A DNA stretch of 64,000 bases from positions 62,001 to 126,000 of the forward strand of contig JANTQF010000023.1 of assembly GCA_032988165.1 (NCBI GenBank), written 5' to 3'. Under the pieces are notes generated by a model, which did not search any database, was not told the origin of the DNA, and saw only the letters and a list, made by a program, of their open reading frames with translations. Numbering within the stretch: position 1 is the first letter of the stretch; every line of letters begins with the position of its first letter. The DNA is from Emmonsiellopsis sp. PD_33 (lineage: Eukaryota > Ascomycota > Eurotiomycetes > Onygenales > Ajellomycetaceae). Position numbers and translations under genes: made by a program. Below are positions 45,254 through 57,285 of the stretch, piece after piece.

Positions 45254-46833
45254 TCACTGCCCATTCGTCTGAATAGTTTTGTTCATCTTCACCCCAGACT
45301 TCATCAGAGGCGATTGCAACACCTTTTGCCAGTCATGCAACATCACGGTATTTGCAGTCGAAAGACGTACCTCCCCGCCAGCTCGATCGATCATTTCGCT
45401 CTCATAGGCGGAAATGGCAGTTGCCTGTGCAGTTTTATCAGCGGTGAACTGCTGGATGGCCTCGAACAACTTGGCTGCATCTGTCACTGAATGGTTGAGT
45501 CCTTGGCCTCGTTGATACGTCATACTATGCGCAGCATCGCCTGCAAGGGTGACACAACCGCCATGATTGTCCCAACGATGGTTCTCCGCGCCGGGATCGA
45601 AATCGCTCATCTGTGTGTACCACACTTTGCACCCCTCATCAAGCCACTCGAAAGCACTTTTGACCGGATCAGTAAACGATCTGGAAAATTCCTTGACTTG
45701 CCCTAGCCGTTTGGCATCGGACCAGCCCGCCGTTTGTTCTTGCTCCTCGAGGCTCGAATACCAGGATATATAGGAGAAGAACGTCCATGTTTCTGGGCGG
45801 TCTGGGTCTGCGGCATCTTGCATACCAAAAAAGGAAAAATAGCCCCTAGGATGGACACTAGCAATATATAGCGGGTGGAACTTGCGCAGGAATAGGGCCT
45901 GTTCTCGAGTATATGTGGAATGCACAAAGGTCGCACAGTATGGAAGACGTCGAGCGACACCGTGTTCGGGTCCCAACAGGGCACGTCGTACCCCTGAACT
46001 GCTGCCGTCCGCACCCACGATAAGGTTCGCGGTGATTGAAGAGCCATCGGCAAAACCGGCAATCGCCTGGCCATTTTCCTGGGAGAAGTTGATGCTCTTC
46101 AACGGCATGTTATATCGGATATCCAGACATTCGGCAAGGAGCTCACGCAATTTGCTGCGACGGAGTCGATAGAACTTCTGAACTGGAATGGGAGATAAGA
46201 GCTCTCCGGATTCACCGTTCAAGAAATTTAGACTATCATTTTCCGCGACTGGTAGGCTGGGATCGACCAGGACGGATTGGATGCGAGACCATGTTTTCTC
46301 CACAACCAGCGATTTTAAGGCAGCGGTTCCCCAGAGCAAACCCATATTCCAGTCTCGAGCCCGGGCATCGAGGCGCTCGTCCTTTTCGACAACGAGGTAA
46401 CGGATACCGGCCTAAGAACAACATGGGACTTAATTGTTGGGTTCATTACTTGAAGCCGAGAATTTGCATGTAAAGGATATTGATCCGAACAGAAACGTGC
46501 GTGAAGACAGACGACAGGGCGCAAGAAAAATACCATGAAGTGATATTGATAGGACAGCAACTCACCTGCTTCAGTCCTTGCGCCAATGCGAGTCCGGTTG
46601 ATCCTATTGGTTTGCCACATCAGCATGACATCGATCCGCCCTGTTGCACAACGCATATATCGTGTTCAACAGTGTCGGCCAGCATGACACTCACCAGCAC
46701 CGACAATTAACACAGTTGTCGTCAACGAGGCTTCAGTACTCGCAACATGGGATCCGCCCGCCTGAGCATGGAGGGGGTGCGTCTTGGACCGCCCCCCGGC
46801 GATGAAGTCGAAGATATACTTAAATACGGACAT
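45254..46833 (-). CDS. FAD-dependent monooxygenase
   Basis: Exons 46695-46833, 46566-46603 and 45254-46411 (minus), 444 aa, phases consistent; exon 2 is only 38 bp. The FAD-binding motif GxGxxG appears as VLIVGAGSTG (about 41-50) with the ribose-binding VVEKDE. The DG motif is GADGSSSGVRR (about 192-202) and the GD motif LAGDAAHSMTYQRGQGLN (about 348-365). This is the class A flavoprotein hydroxylase architecture (salicylate hydroxylase-like, common in fungal metabolite clusters). The final C-terminal membrane segment seen in some relatives is absent. It is divergent from a methyltransferase, and its stop is about 215 bp from the CpG-free block. Confidence 0.87.
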
Positions 46834-47063
46834 GGTGGTACGTATTAGGCCGTCATAATATCAACGCAATTCCATTCCATGCCCTATCTCTCCTCTCCAT
46901 CCCCCGTCCATGGACGTCGCTCGAAACGTCGTCTTTAGCTTCAAGCCAAGGACTAGTGCGAGACTAAACATCCTGGTCGTTGGCCTCTGATCACGACTCC
47001 AGTTATCTTGAGGTTTCCCCTCCTCAGTGTGACGCTGGGTTAACCATTACAGAAGGTGCAATC
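46834..47063. promoter_or_regulatory. Bidirectional promoter monooxygenase / methyltransferase
   Basis: Only 230 bp separate the two divergent starts, so the genes probably share control elements. I see no named binding site in it. Confidence 0.5.
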
Positions 47064-48275
47064 ATGGCGGATGACGATACCGACTCAACCTATGGTGAAG
47101 ACTCGCTCATCGGCGATGACACGAAGACGCTTTCCACGTACATCTTCGAGCACCGGTATGAGTTTGGGAGACGCTACCATACGTACCAAGACGGCGCTTA
47201 TTGGGTAACGAACTTAACTATCCCCACCTGTCCCGCCGTTATTTGGAGATCATGAAGTTTGATGACGGCTAACTATGGCTGGCTTGATGTTGATTAGGGT
47301 CCAAATGATGAAGTCGCCAACGAACAACAAGACCTTGCACATCATATGTACCTCATTACCCTTGATGGCCAACTACATCTCGCCCCCCTGGCGAACCCAC
47401 AAGAGATTCTTGACGTTGGGACAGGAACAGGAATCTGGTCCATGTACGTTTTGTCTCCGCGGCTTTTGAACTAGATACTATGATCATCGGCGATCGCAAG
47501 TGCTGAATGCATAATGTCCATCATGCCCACAGTGATATGGCCGACGAGTATCCCAATGCTAGAGTGACCGGCATTGACCTCTCGCCCATCCAGCCCACTT
47601 TCATTCCTCCAAATTGCGTCTTCGAGATAGACGACATTACCCTACCATGGACCTACCCGCCCGATCACTTTGACTTCATCCATATCCGCGAAATGTTTGG
47701 GTCAATTCCGGACTGGGATTCGTTCTTCAAGAACTGCCTGAGCTCGCTGAAGCCAGGAGGCTATCTCGAGATTGTTGAACATTCCGTTCAAGCAATCTCC
47801 GACGATGATACAGTTGGTCCGGACCACTTCTTTGCACTGTGGGGGAAGACTGTCATCGAATCAGGCCAGCGTTTTGGGAAAAGTTTCTCCATATGGGAGG
47901 AGAGCGCTGATCGGATGAAGAAGGCCGGCTTTGAAGACGTGGTGGAGAAGGTGTATAAATGGCCGATGAATCAGTATGTTTTCATAACGAACGTGTCTCG
48001 CTTTAGTCCCATATTAACTGTGGCACAGATGGAGTACAGATCCCAAGCTACATAAACTTGGCCGGTGGAACCAGCTCCGGCTTTATGACGGGATTGAAGG
48101 ATTTATGTTGCGTTTACTTACCACCGCCTTGAAGTGGCCCTACGAGGAATCGCAGGTTTTCCTCGCGCGAATGCGAGCTGCCCTCCGCGACAGCGAAACC
48201 CACGCCTACCTGCCCGTCACGGTGGTTTATGGCCGGAAGCCCTTAGAAAAAAGGGAAACGGAAGCCGCGGAGTAG
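47064..48275 (+). CDS. Class I SAM methyltransferase, LaeA-like superfamily
   Basis: Exons 47064-47204, 47298-47443, 47533-47973 and 48029-48275, 324 aa, joins in phase. The start is the first ATG in frame before the conserved RYEFGRRYHTYQDGAYWGPNDE-type region (split across exon 1/2). Motif I is ILDVGTGTGIW (about 84-94), followed by the acidic GIDLSP loop, DFIHIREMFG and LKPGGYLEI. The family includes the regulator LaeA and many small-molecule methyltransferases; length and lack of a distinct N-terminus favour an enzyme. It would act on the same product as the adjacent monooxygenase, by inference. The C-terminal exon (QWSTDPKLHKLGRWNQ) is typical of this group. Confidence 0.85.
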
Positions 48276-49320
48276 TTGCTTTTCGTCATGGACCATTTCC
48301 CTAACTCAGAGATTGCTCCTATTTTGTTGGAGCTGGGCTTCAAACAACTTATGAACACTAAATTACAAGTACTCTACATATTTTCTAGCACGTTTGTCGA
48401 GGGGAGCCCTATTCCTCTGGACTCCCCTACTGCTTACTCGGGTTCGTATGTTTCCTGTGCCCACCCCCCTGGAATACACCAAGATAGAATCAACTCCCTG
48501 GATAGCAGATGCACCCCTGGAGGTCTATTGCACTGTTCTTTCTTCAGAAACAAAGATCCTTATCGAACCGCTAAAATACGAAGTTGGCCTCTAGATCAAG
48601 TCTCGCCGCCATTGTCCTGGAAACTGGGCAGACAACTCATACTGGGCCGTTGTATTTATCTTGAAGTCGCGTGTTTTTCTTCCTGGGCCGTTTTTTGATA
48701 TGTCCAATCACCACCAGATTGTTTTCGTTTATTTACTAAGTCTTACTGGTTTATTCCCCCTTTTTTTTGTTCTTAAACCATGCCAATGAAGAATATAGGA
48801 TTCTGTTTCGATGGGAGAATGACCATTTTAAACCTGATTATTTCCTATCTTTTTACCTCATACTTTTTCAATTCCCCCCCCTGTATCCGACTTGTGTATC
48901 ATTCCATTTCTCCCAAACATACTAGTATTTAGGCTGGGCATTCTTACACAACTTGAAGTGCATATTTGGTCTCTGCTTTCTCGATATCCTGCTAGTATTT
49001 CCGGCTTTTCCGTCGTTTCTTATAATTTCTTATATTTTCATGTAAGTATCGTATGCATTGTAACTATCGTTAAATGTGATATCTACTCTTTTGGTTTATT
49101 ATCAATTAAAGGGGCAGCAGAGTTAAGAGTTAAGGGGCAGGTAATTAAGTTTCCATCGCGAACACGTATCCACGTGACATGGCGACTCTTTTATTCTTCG
49201 CGTCAAGCTCCATCACCTTGTCCAGTACTAGTTTTCTCCAGGCGCAACAGTAATGAAATACAATTCCGCCCTGTTTCACCCATTTCAGCAGATAAATATA
49301 AAATTTATTGCTGAAGCACA
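48276..49320. other. Gap between methyltransferase and MSH2
   Basis: No supported gene. An open frame at 48,276-48,698 begins with TTG and has no recognisable domain. T-rich DNA fills 48,700-49,080. The MSH2-proximal end carries a CACGTG box at 49,171-49,176. Confidence 0.4.
49171..49176. promoter_or_regulatory. CACGTG box upstream of MSH2
   Basis: CACGTG in the context ATCCACGTGACAT, 150 bp before the MSH2 ATG. Same hexamer as in the COG5, SYS1/COA6 and 28.8-kb intergenic regions. Confidence 0.35.
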
Positions 49321-52285
49321 ATGTCATCACGCCCCGAGCTAAAGGTAACATAGTTCTACCTAAATAACTTCTCGCCTCTCCTTCATTTGGCAAAAACACT
49401 CCTCTGACACGAAGCTATCCAGGTGGACGACGAAGGCGGATTTATACGATTCTTCCGCTCCCTCCCCTCGAAAGATGACGAGTCCACAGTCCGCGTCTTT
49501 GATCGCGGCGATTTCTACACAGCCCATGGCCCCGATGCCGAGTACATCGCCCGGACCGTTTACAAAACCACCTCCGTCCTCCGCACCCTAGGACGTAGCG
49601 ACAGCAGCGGCCTACCCTCCGTTACCATGACCGTGACCGTCTTCCGAAACTTCCTCCGCGAGGCCCTTTTCAGATTAAGCAAGAGAGTGGAGGTATGGGC
49701 ATCACAAGGGGGTGGAAAGGCGAATTGGAAACTAGCAAAGCAGGCTAGTCCGGGCAATTTACAGGACGTGGAGGATGAGTTGGGAGCTGGTGGTGCGGCG
49801 ATGGATTCTTCTCCTATCATTCTTGCGGTTAAGGTCTCTGCAAAAGCGACCGAGGCACGGCATGTTGGTGTTTGCTTCGCTGATGCGAGCGTGCGGGAAC
49901 TGGGTGTGAGTGAGTTTGTGGATAATGATCTCTACTCGAACTTTGAGTCGCTGGTTATTCAGCTCGGGGTGAAGGAGTGTTTGATTACGGCGGAGACTCA
50001 GAAGAAGGATGTCGAGCTGGGGAAGTTGAGATCGATCTTGGACAGTTGCGGCATCGCGATTTCGCAGCGGCCCATTGGTGATTTTGGAATGAAGGATATT
50101 GAGCAGGACCTTTCAAGATTGTTGAGGGATGAGAGGGCGGCGGGGACGTTGCCACAGACGGATTTGAAGTTGGCGATGGGCTCCGCCGCGGCTTTGATCA
50201 AGTATCTTGGTGCCATGTCCGATCCCTCGAATTTCGGACAATATCAACTCTATCAGCATGATTTGTCTCAGTACATGAAGCTGGATTCCGCGGCGCTGAG
50301 AGCACTGAACTTGATGCCCGGCCCAAGAGATGGCGCGAAGAATATGAGTTTGTATGGTCTATTGAACCACTGCAAAACTCCGGTGGGAAGCCGGTTGTTG
50401 GCGCAGTGGTTGAAGCAGCCTCTGATGAACCACGAAGAAATCGAGAAACGCCAGCAGCTTGTTGAAGCTTTCGTGGTGGATACAGAGCTGAGACAGACGA
50501 TGCAAGAGGATCACCTGCGATCTATCCCGGATCTTTATAGACTGGCAAAACGATTCCAGCGCAATCTCGCTAACCTAGAGGATGTGGTCAGAGTATACCA
50601 GGTAGTCATCCGGCTACCAGGATTCATTAGTACCCTTGAAGGAGTTATGGACGAGCAATACCAGACTCCCCTGGAGACGGAGTATGCCACCAAATTACGG
50701 AATCTCTCCGACAGCTTTGGGAAACTCGCAGAGATGGTTGAGACGACAGTCGATTTGGACGCCTTGGATCACCACGAGTTCATAATCAAGCCCGAATTCG
50801 ATGATAGCCTCCGTATTATCAGGAAGAAGCTTGATAAAATCAAGTACGAAATGGACGTCGAACATAGGAGGGTGGGGAAAGATTTAAACCAGGATATAGA
50901 CAAGAAACTGTTCCTAGAAGCTCACCGCGTTCATGGACACTGCTTTAGATTGACCCGAAATGTAAGCGACATCTCTCTGTCTGCATTACACCTTTGATCA
51001 CAGTTTGCTAATTTATATCTAGGAAGCGGGATGCATCCGCAACAAGAGGGAATACCAGGAGTGTTCCACCCAGAAAAATGGCGTATACTTCACTACATCG
51101 ACAATGCAGTCCCTCCGACGAGAACATGACCAACTATCTGAGAACTACAATCGAACCCAAACCGGCCTCGTTCAGGAAGTGGTAAACGTTGCTGCATCTT
51201 ACTGTCCCCTGCTAGAACAGTTGGCGAGCGTCCTAGCGCATCTTGATGTTATCGTCAGCTTTGCTCATGTGTCTGTCCATGCACCCACTGCGTATGTGAG
51301 ACCGAAGATGCATCCTAGGGGAACAGGAAACACGGTCTTGAAGGAAGCTCGACACCCATGCATGGAGATGCAAGACGATATTTCCTTCATCACCAATGAT
51401 GTCTCCTTGATACGAGATGAATCGTCCTTCCTCATCATTACTGGCCCTAACATGGGCGGTAAGTCCACCTACATTCGACAGATCGGTGTGATCGCTCTCA
51501 TGGCGCAAACTGGCTGTTTTGTGCCATGCTCAGAGGCGGAACTCACTATCTTTGATTCCATCCTTGCTCGTGTAGGCGCGAGCGATTCTCAACTCAAGGG
51601 GGTCTCTACATTCATGGCCGAGATGCTTGAAACCGCCAATATCTTGAAATCAGCTACGTCAGAGTCTTTGATTATCATCGACGAGCTGGGCCGTGGAACA
51701 AGCACATATGACGGGTTTGGTCTCGCATGGGCGATTTCCGAACATATCGTAACTGAGATTAGATGTTTTGCTCTATTCGCAACTCATTTCCACGAACTTA
51801 CCGCTCTCGAAGAGCGGTACGCAAACTCGGTGAAGAATCTTCATGTTGTTGCCTTTATTGGCGACGGATCGGAAGAGAAGCAGAGCCATAGTCCGAATAG
51901 GAAGAAACGGGAGGTGACCCTTCTCTACCGGGTTGAACCAGGAGTCTGTGACCAATCCTTTGGTATCCACGTCGCCGAGCTGGTACGGTTCCCTGAGAAG
52001 GTGGTCAATATGGCACGACAAAAGGCCGAGGAGTTGGAAGATTTCACTTCCAGCACTGCCGATAATGAGAAACAAGCGGGTACTCTTGATGGATATTCCC
52101 CTGAAGAAGTTGCTGAAGGTAGTGCGCTTTTGAAGGCCATGCTTCTCAAGTGGAAAGCGGAGATAGAAGCCCCTGGGAACGAGAATCTGACCATGGAAGA
52201 AAAGCGCAAGCTGATGCAGGATCTAGTCCAAGCGGACGATAAACTGCGGGAAAGCAAGGTCTTTCAGGGTATAAAGGCTCTATGA
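49321..52285 (+). CDS. MSH2: DNA mismatch repair ATPase MSH2
   Basis: Exons 49321-49344, 49423-50961 and 51023-52285, 941 aa. Exon 1 encodes only MSSRPELK. The N-terminal mismatch-binding/connector region starts VDDEGGFIRFFRSLP, and the lever/clamp region follows (GLLNHCKTPVGSRLLAQWLKQP, about 310-340). The ABC ATPase has Walker A GPNMGGKST (about 662-670), Walker B with IIDELGRGTS (about 739-748) and the FATHFHELT switch. It forms MutS-alpha with Msh6 and MutS-beta with Msh3. Family length is matched and no motif is lost. The C-terminal helix-turn-helix dimer region is present. Confidence 0.97.
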
Positions 52286-52797
52286 GTTATGAAATGTAAC
52301 TTTGTTTTTTCAGTTCACTTGCTGTTGCCCCTTAATCTGCTGGCTGCGGTTCCGCTGTTTGGGTTGGGAGTTGTTTGAAATACAGGCGATTTGCTACAAT
52401 GTATTTAATGGGAGTTATAGATACCAGGTCACATACAATATACATAGCTTTAATACCCTATTTTCTCTCTGAATCCCCAAACCGCAAGTTTACTTGGCCA
52501 TAAACCTACTCCCCCTGCCCCAGTGAGAACTTCTATATCATGTGACTCAGGATCATCGTCCACGGTCTGTTCAACAAGCGGACGAAACTTCGCGACCTTC
52601 AACTCTACACCATACTCATCTCCAAGCTGTTATTGTGACACCGATTGACCGCGCATAATTCCGTCTCCTCTCCTCGCTCCAGCTTCCCAAACGTAACCCT
52701 CCTGCGCGCGATCGACCACGAATCAAGACTGCGCTTGTCTTGACCTCTGCCCGCCCTCTCACCCTCTAAAGAATGCACGAACGATAGATCTTGATTA
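52286..52797. other. Intergenic after MSH2
   Basis: 512 bp: the MSH2 3' flank and the promoter of the small membrane protein. A minus-strand frame (52,605-52,829) has no support. Confidence 0.4.
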
Positions 52798-53169
52798 ATG
52801 CACCCTTTCTCGGTCCTCGCGCTTGGCATATTCGTAGCAGGCTACACTACTGCGAGGTGGGATTTAGTCACCCGGTTGTACGAGTTGGCCATATTTGCCT
52901 GGGATCACGGCGTGGTGGTACGTTCATATTTCCAGAAATCAAAGGAAGCTGCCCGCTTCGAAGCTGTCGGGATAGCTTGCTAATATGAGGGAAACATGTG
53001 ATTATTATAGACACGTACAGCGAAGGGCTTCATTGTCCTTTCTTGCTTCTATTTCCTCTTCATCATCCCCATCAATCTCATCGTCGCGCGAGAGACCAAC
53101 TCGGTATATTCCCCACAAGCTTTCTCGATGCTTTGCTGCGGCCAGAATGCGTTTTACTCACACGGTTGA
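52798..53169 (+). CDS. Small predicted membrane protein, two exons
   Basis: Exons 52798-52917 and 53011-53169, 92 aa. The intron is GTACGT...TATAG, phase 0 (GVV|TRTAK). Two hydrophobic segments flank a short charged loop: FSVLALGIFVAGYTTA (about 4-19) and GFIVLSCFYFLFIIPINLIV (about 45-64). The compact, uninterrupted N-terminal 70 residues look conserved in style; the last 20 (VYSPQAF..., Cys pairs) look less like coding sequence, so the true 3' end may use another splice. It ends about 90 bp before the GPI1 start on the same strand. I do not recognise the family. Confidence 0.6.
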
Positions 53170-53262
53170 TTCGTCTAGCACCCTCGCGCTGTCAGTCACG
53201 GAATATCGGCGCGGGAACAATTGCGTCGCCGGGGTTCGTTTTAAGTGCAGGAGAATGATAAG

Positions 53263-55602
53263 ATGCTTAGTGATGGCTTGCTACGAGTGTTTTGGCCGAA
53301 TGACATCCCCAAGGCGGCATCACCTGGTGTGATCGTGGGCTGGAGGAACTCCGAATTCGACCTTTTTGTTCTCACGGTGCTAGAACATGTGGAGGTATGA
53401 CTTCTCCAAAGTCCTGAATATAAGAGAGCAATTTCTAACGGATCTCCATTCGGTCTAGCCGCGGAGTGTTGATAATGCGTTACGAACTGGCATTCTGCTG
53501 CGCAACAGCCCCCATCCCATATCGCGGATATTTGCCCTTTGCGGGAAGCATGCGATGCATGTCCTGGGCTCGACGAACCCAACAGAACTACCAACGGCGT
53601 TTAGTCCGTCCCATCTCTATATTACGTGGAACTCTTCTTCGAAAGTCCCGCGAATATACTGCCCGCCAGAAACCAAGCTTTCTATCCAGATTATTACATT
53701 CAACCGACCCCACCCTACGCGCATGCAGTACATGTCCTTGAGGCCGATATCTTTAATCTTGGAGGACAAACCATCAACCTTAGAGAATTCGGGCGAAGCC
53801 TTGGACGAGGTGGAACAAGCGGAAATCAAGGCAAAGGCTGGGACCCGGAAGCTTGTGGAAAAGCTGAAATTACACACTGTTGTCAAGCATGTCCCTTCGC
53901 CAAAGGAACAGATACTGCCAGCCATCGTCAACCAAGTAAATTGCTCTTTTGAGATGGAGAAACTTCTCGCCAGGAACGTAGGCTTAATTGGGACACGGCC
54001 GAAACGCAGTTTGAGCGTTGGGGAACGAGTGGTGGAATCTGCAAGCACGGCTTGGGATCTTTTCTACATGGGTCTGTCGTACGTCTTTTTGGTTTGGATT
54101 TATCCTGTCATTACGAAGGGGTTCATTGCAGCACTCATCTGCCACCGCGTGATTGCCGAAGTTGTCTTGGGTGTTCTTGAATGGCGCGCCCGCCCCGATG
54201 CGGCTGCACTGAAAGATATATCTGCTACAGCCCAACAGATTGATATACGACTCCAACAATTTTGCTACTGGCCGATCCAGTACCTGACGTTGCGAAAACG
54301 GAAAGACGACTGGGAAAGCGTGACGAACAGCCATCCAGATTATATCAGGTTCTACAATAGCCTTTGGCTAGTGGCCAATGATGTGATCATTGGAATTGCT
54401 CTTGGCTCATATATCATCGATAATGCCGATTGGGTAGCATCTGAGATCAATTCGATTCTCACTTGGTGGACGGTTGAGGGACTGCAGCGAACGATATCCT
54501 GGCTTATGGGATGGCCCGCAGGTCTAAAGTTGAATAACGAACTTGCTGTCTTCATGGGAGATTTGTTCCTTTGGGTCATAGAACATTGGGCTAGTACGTC
54601 CCATAAATCTTACATCTACTGTTTTAGTTCGACGTGCTAAACTATTCTAGGTGCCCTCGCGAGCCTTCGACCGTTCCTCCGGCATGTAATTTATATTATT
54701 GGATGCTCCGGTTTCGCGGGTGCAAGCATGTCGATAGCCATGTTCTCCGACCTGCTGTCCATTCTGACTGTCCATATCTATTCCTTCTACATTGCCTCAG
54801 CCCGCATTTTCAACTGGCAACTCACGATTATAATATCCCTATTCCATCTTTTCCGCGGCAAAAAGCGGAACGTGCTTCGCAACCGGATAGATTCATGCGA
54901 CTATGACCTCGACCAACTCCTCCTGGGCACGATTTTATTCACCCTCCTATTCTTCCTGCTGCCCACGATTATTGTATTTTATCTCACCTTTGCTTCTGCC
55001 CGTATGATTATAATATCTCTCAAGGCAACACTGGATACTTGCCTTGCGTTCCTGAACCATTTCCCCCTATTCGCAGTAATGTTGCGGGTGAAGGATCCCG
55101 GACGATTACCAGGTAAGCTTTAACATACATGCCCCCTAATTATGCAATCTAACTAACCCATCCCCTCCCTTCCACAGGCGGCATCCGCTTCTCCCTCCAA
55201 AAACCCCCAAAACCATCACCTTCACCCCCAACAGACTCCACATCCACCCCCACCCCCACGCCCATGCCCACAACCTCCACCTCCCACATCCACCTCCAAT
55301 CCGTCCCCCTCTCCCTCCGCCAAATGTTCGACCAATACTTCCAGCTCGGCCACCGACTACGCAAACACTACCTCTCCCCCAGCGTAATCCTCTGCCTCGT
55401 GACGGGCCGCTTCGTCCCGCCAATCCACCGGCGAAACATGTATAGCTTGCAGTATAGCATGCTGCCGGCGCAGCGGGTGGGGATTGTGGAGGTGTGGTCG
55501 CGGTTGACGGAGAAGAAAGCGCGGACGGCGAATGTGATGGCTCCTGTGCCGAGGATTCCGAATGGGTTTGCGTATGAGAGGAGGAGGGGGCATCGGTCGT
55601 AG
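53263..55602 (+). CDS. GPI1: GPI N-acetylglucosaminyltransferase subunit GPI1 (PIG-Q)
   Basis: Exons 53263-53394, 53459-54593, 54651-55112 and 55178-55602, 717 aa, all in phase. Start MLSDGLLRVFWPNDI, then GVIVGWRNSEFDLFVLTVLE as in fungal Gpi1. The conserved Gpi1 domain (about 200-620) has WDLFYMGLSYVFLVWIYP, LTLRKRKDDWESVTNSHPDYIRFYN and VANDVIIGIALGSYI, with several hydrophobic segments (IIGCSGFAGASMSIA, SILTVHIYSFYIASARIFNWQ). It is part of the GPI-GlcNAc transferase complex at the ER, the first step of GPI synthesis. The C-terminal exon has a Pro/Thr-rich insert. CWH43, a late GPI-lipid enzyme, lies 25 kb left. Confidence 0.93.
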
Positions 55603-56510
55603 GGTGTGCGTTGTGGTGCTGGGATGGGATGATGGAACTGGAGGGGTTTCGTTCTGCTGATGTCTTCTACATACGTGATTATTGATATCTAGTATCTATA
55701 GAAAATAAATATTGTCTAATAAAGAAAAGAAGTATTACTCTTAACCAATATTTGGGGCATTCCCTGCGATTCTTGGTTTTTATTAGTTCGAATTACAACG
55801 ATTAAGCGTGGATAGCTTTTAAAAGATGCGTAAGAAGACGAATTGAATCTATTGCGGGTACGGATAAAGGCGGATGCTATGCGCAGTACATACAATACAA
55901 AGAAAGGATGACATCCCGTCAACCAACAAACAGAGAAAGATAAAAGCCACAAAACCCCTCGCTTGCAGTATCTTATAAACCGTCTATCAATACGCTGTCG
56001 ACCCCCCTGTAAACAATACATCAGAAGCAAACAACGAATACATAAAAGAGGAGCAGCAGCGAAACGATACATATCAATACAAACGCAAATAAAAAGAAAG
56101 GAACAAAGTATCCAAAACAACTTTTGAGCCGCCTGGGGTCTATCCGTAATCCTGCAATGGAGTCCAGCGGCCGACAATCTGGAGGATTTGCTGTTTCACG
56201 AGAGTCGGGAAAGACAACTGGGCGAGTAAGAGACAAAACTAGCTGCATCAACGGTACGAATCGGCGGTGGGTGTAGTAGAAGCTCGATGTTCGACCCCCC
56301 ATATTATATTCCAGGCGTAATGAAGACATCCTCTCGTTTGGGGTGCGCGAGATACTTTTGCCGTAGGGTTTAATTCTGTATTCAGCACTTGATTCAGAAG
56401 ACGGGGCATTAACGGCGGCGAGTGAAAAGCTCGGAACGGCGGAGTGTCCACCAGATAGATTCCAGAATAGCACAAGAATCCGCAGATAGAGGTCGAAGCT
56501 GAGCGGGAGG
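55603..56510. other. Convergent 3' flanks GPI1 / SANT-like gene
   Basis: 908 bp with no supported gene. Two minus-strand frames (55,716-56,177 and 56,021-56,554) overlap each other and the next gene in different phases and lack family features. Confidence 0.4.
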
Positions 56511-56849
56511 CTAGTTTTCCGGGTTGGCGGGACGGACTGCCTGGGAGAAAGCAATGCCAGTCTCGTTCAAATCCCCCATTTTTACAAGTGTGAGAAACTG
56601 TCTTGATAGTTGATCATCGGCTAGAGCCAACTCCCTTCCCGCCTTCACGTCCCGTCTGACCTTGTCAAATCGGTTAAACTTGGTGGCGGCATGTCTGAGG
56701 CCGAAATAAAGACCAACTGGTTGCCTGTTCTTATATGCGTTTGGGAAAGTTTCGTAGTAGAGCGGGCCGAGATCTTTCCAGCCAAGTTTCGTACACAGCT
56801 TCATAACCACGATGAAAAGGTACTCTTCGTCACTTAACGGGGGCATCAT
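56511..56849 (-). CDS. Small SANT/Myb-like hypothetical protein A
   Basis: Single exon, 112 aa from the ATG at 56849 (a second Met follows). The core SDEEYLFIVVMKLCTKLGWKDLGPLYYETFP has the spacing of a Myb/SANT helix set: hydrophobic FIV, then W, then a helix ending FP. The remainder (LYFGLRHAATKFNRF) is helical and basic. It resembles, weakly, the protein encoded divergently 436 bp away. Family unassigned; possible DNA-binding or chromatin role is inference. Confidence 0.6.
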   Translation of the reverse strand: MMPPLSDEEYLFIVVMKLCTKLGWKDLGPLYYETFPNAYKNRQPVGLYFGLRHAATKFNRFDKVRRDVKAGRELALADDQLSRQFLTLVKMGDLNETGIAFSQAVRPANPEN

Positions 56850-57285
56850 GGTGACTGGATATCAGCCCTCCAAAAATGAGCCAGACCAGCTGTGATGTCT
56901 TATGGCAAATAAGGTGGTTCCTGGGTAAGCACAAGGCTCAAGGGATGATGTTTATGGAAGCAAATAAAATAGAAGAAAAGAGGTGGGAAGACAATGATGA
57001 TCTGAGAGTTAACTATGCCTGCTACTCCCAGAGGGAAGAAGAACAATCAGCACTAGAAATAGATGTTTGGAGGTTCACCAGGACGACAGTGATTCTGGTT
57101 GACGGAAATAAACAAGAAGAAGTAAACAATAAGAGAGATCAAGGCGTGGAATTGTGCAGCTAAAGCCTTCCTCCTGAACACATGTTGACATTGGTTCCTG
57201 ACACGCCCCTGCCACAAACAAACCACTGTCCTGCACTCGAATATCTCTGGATCACAGCTGCTCTGCAACCTTGGAAGTAGAGACC
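56850..57285. promoter_or_regulatory. Divergent promoter of two SANT-like genes
   Basis: 436 bp between the two small divergent genes; no clear motif. The frame at 56,876-57,163 is a likely chance ORF. Confidence 0.4.

Noticed and set aside
48276..48698. 140-codon frame after the methyltransferase
   Set aside because: TTG start, no recognisable segment, composition unlike neighbours.
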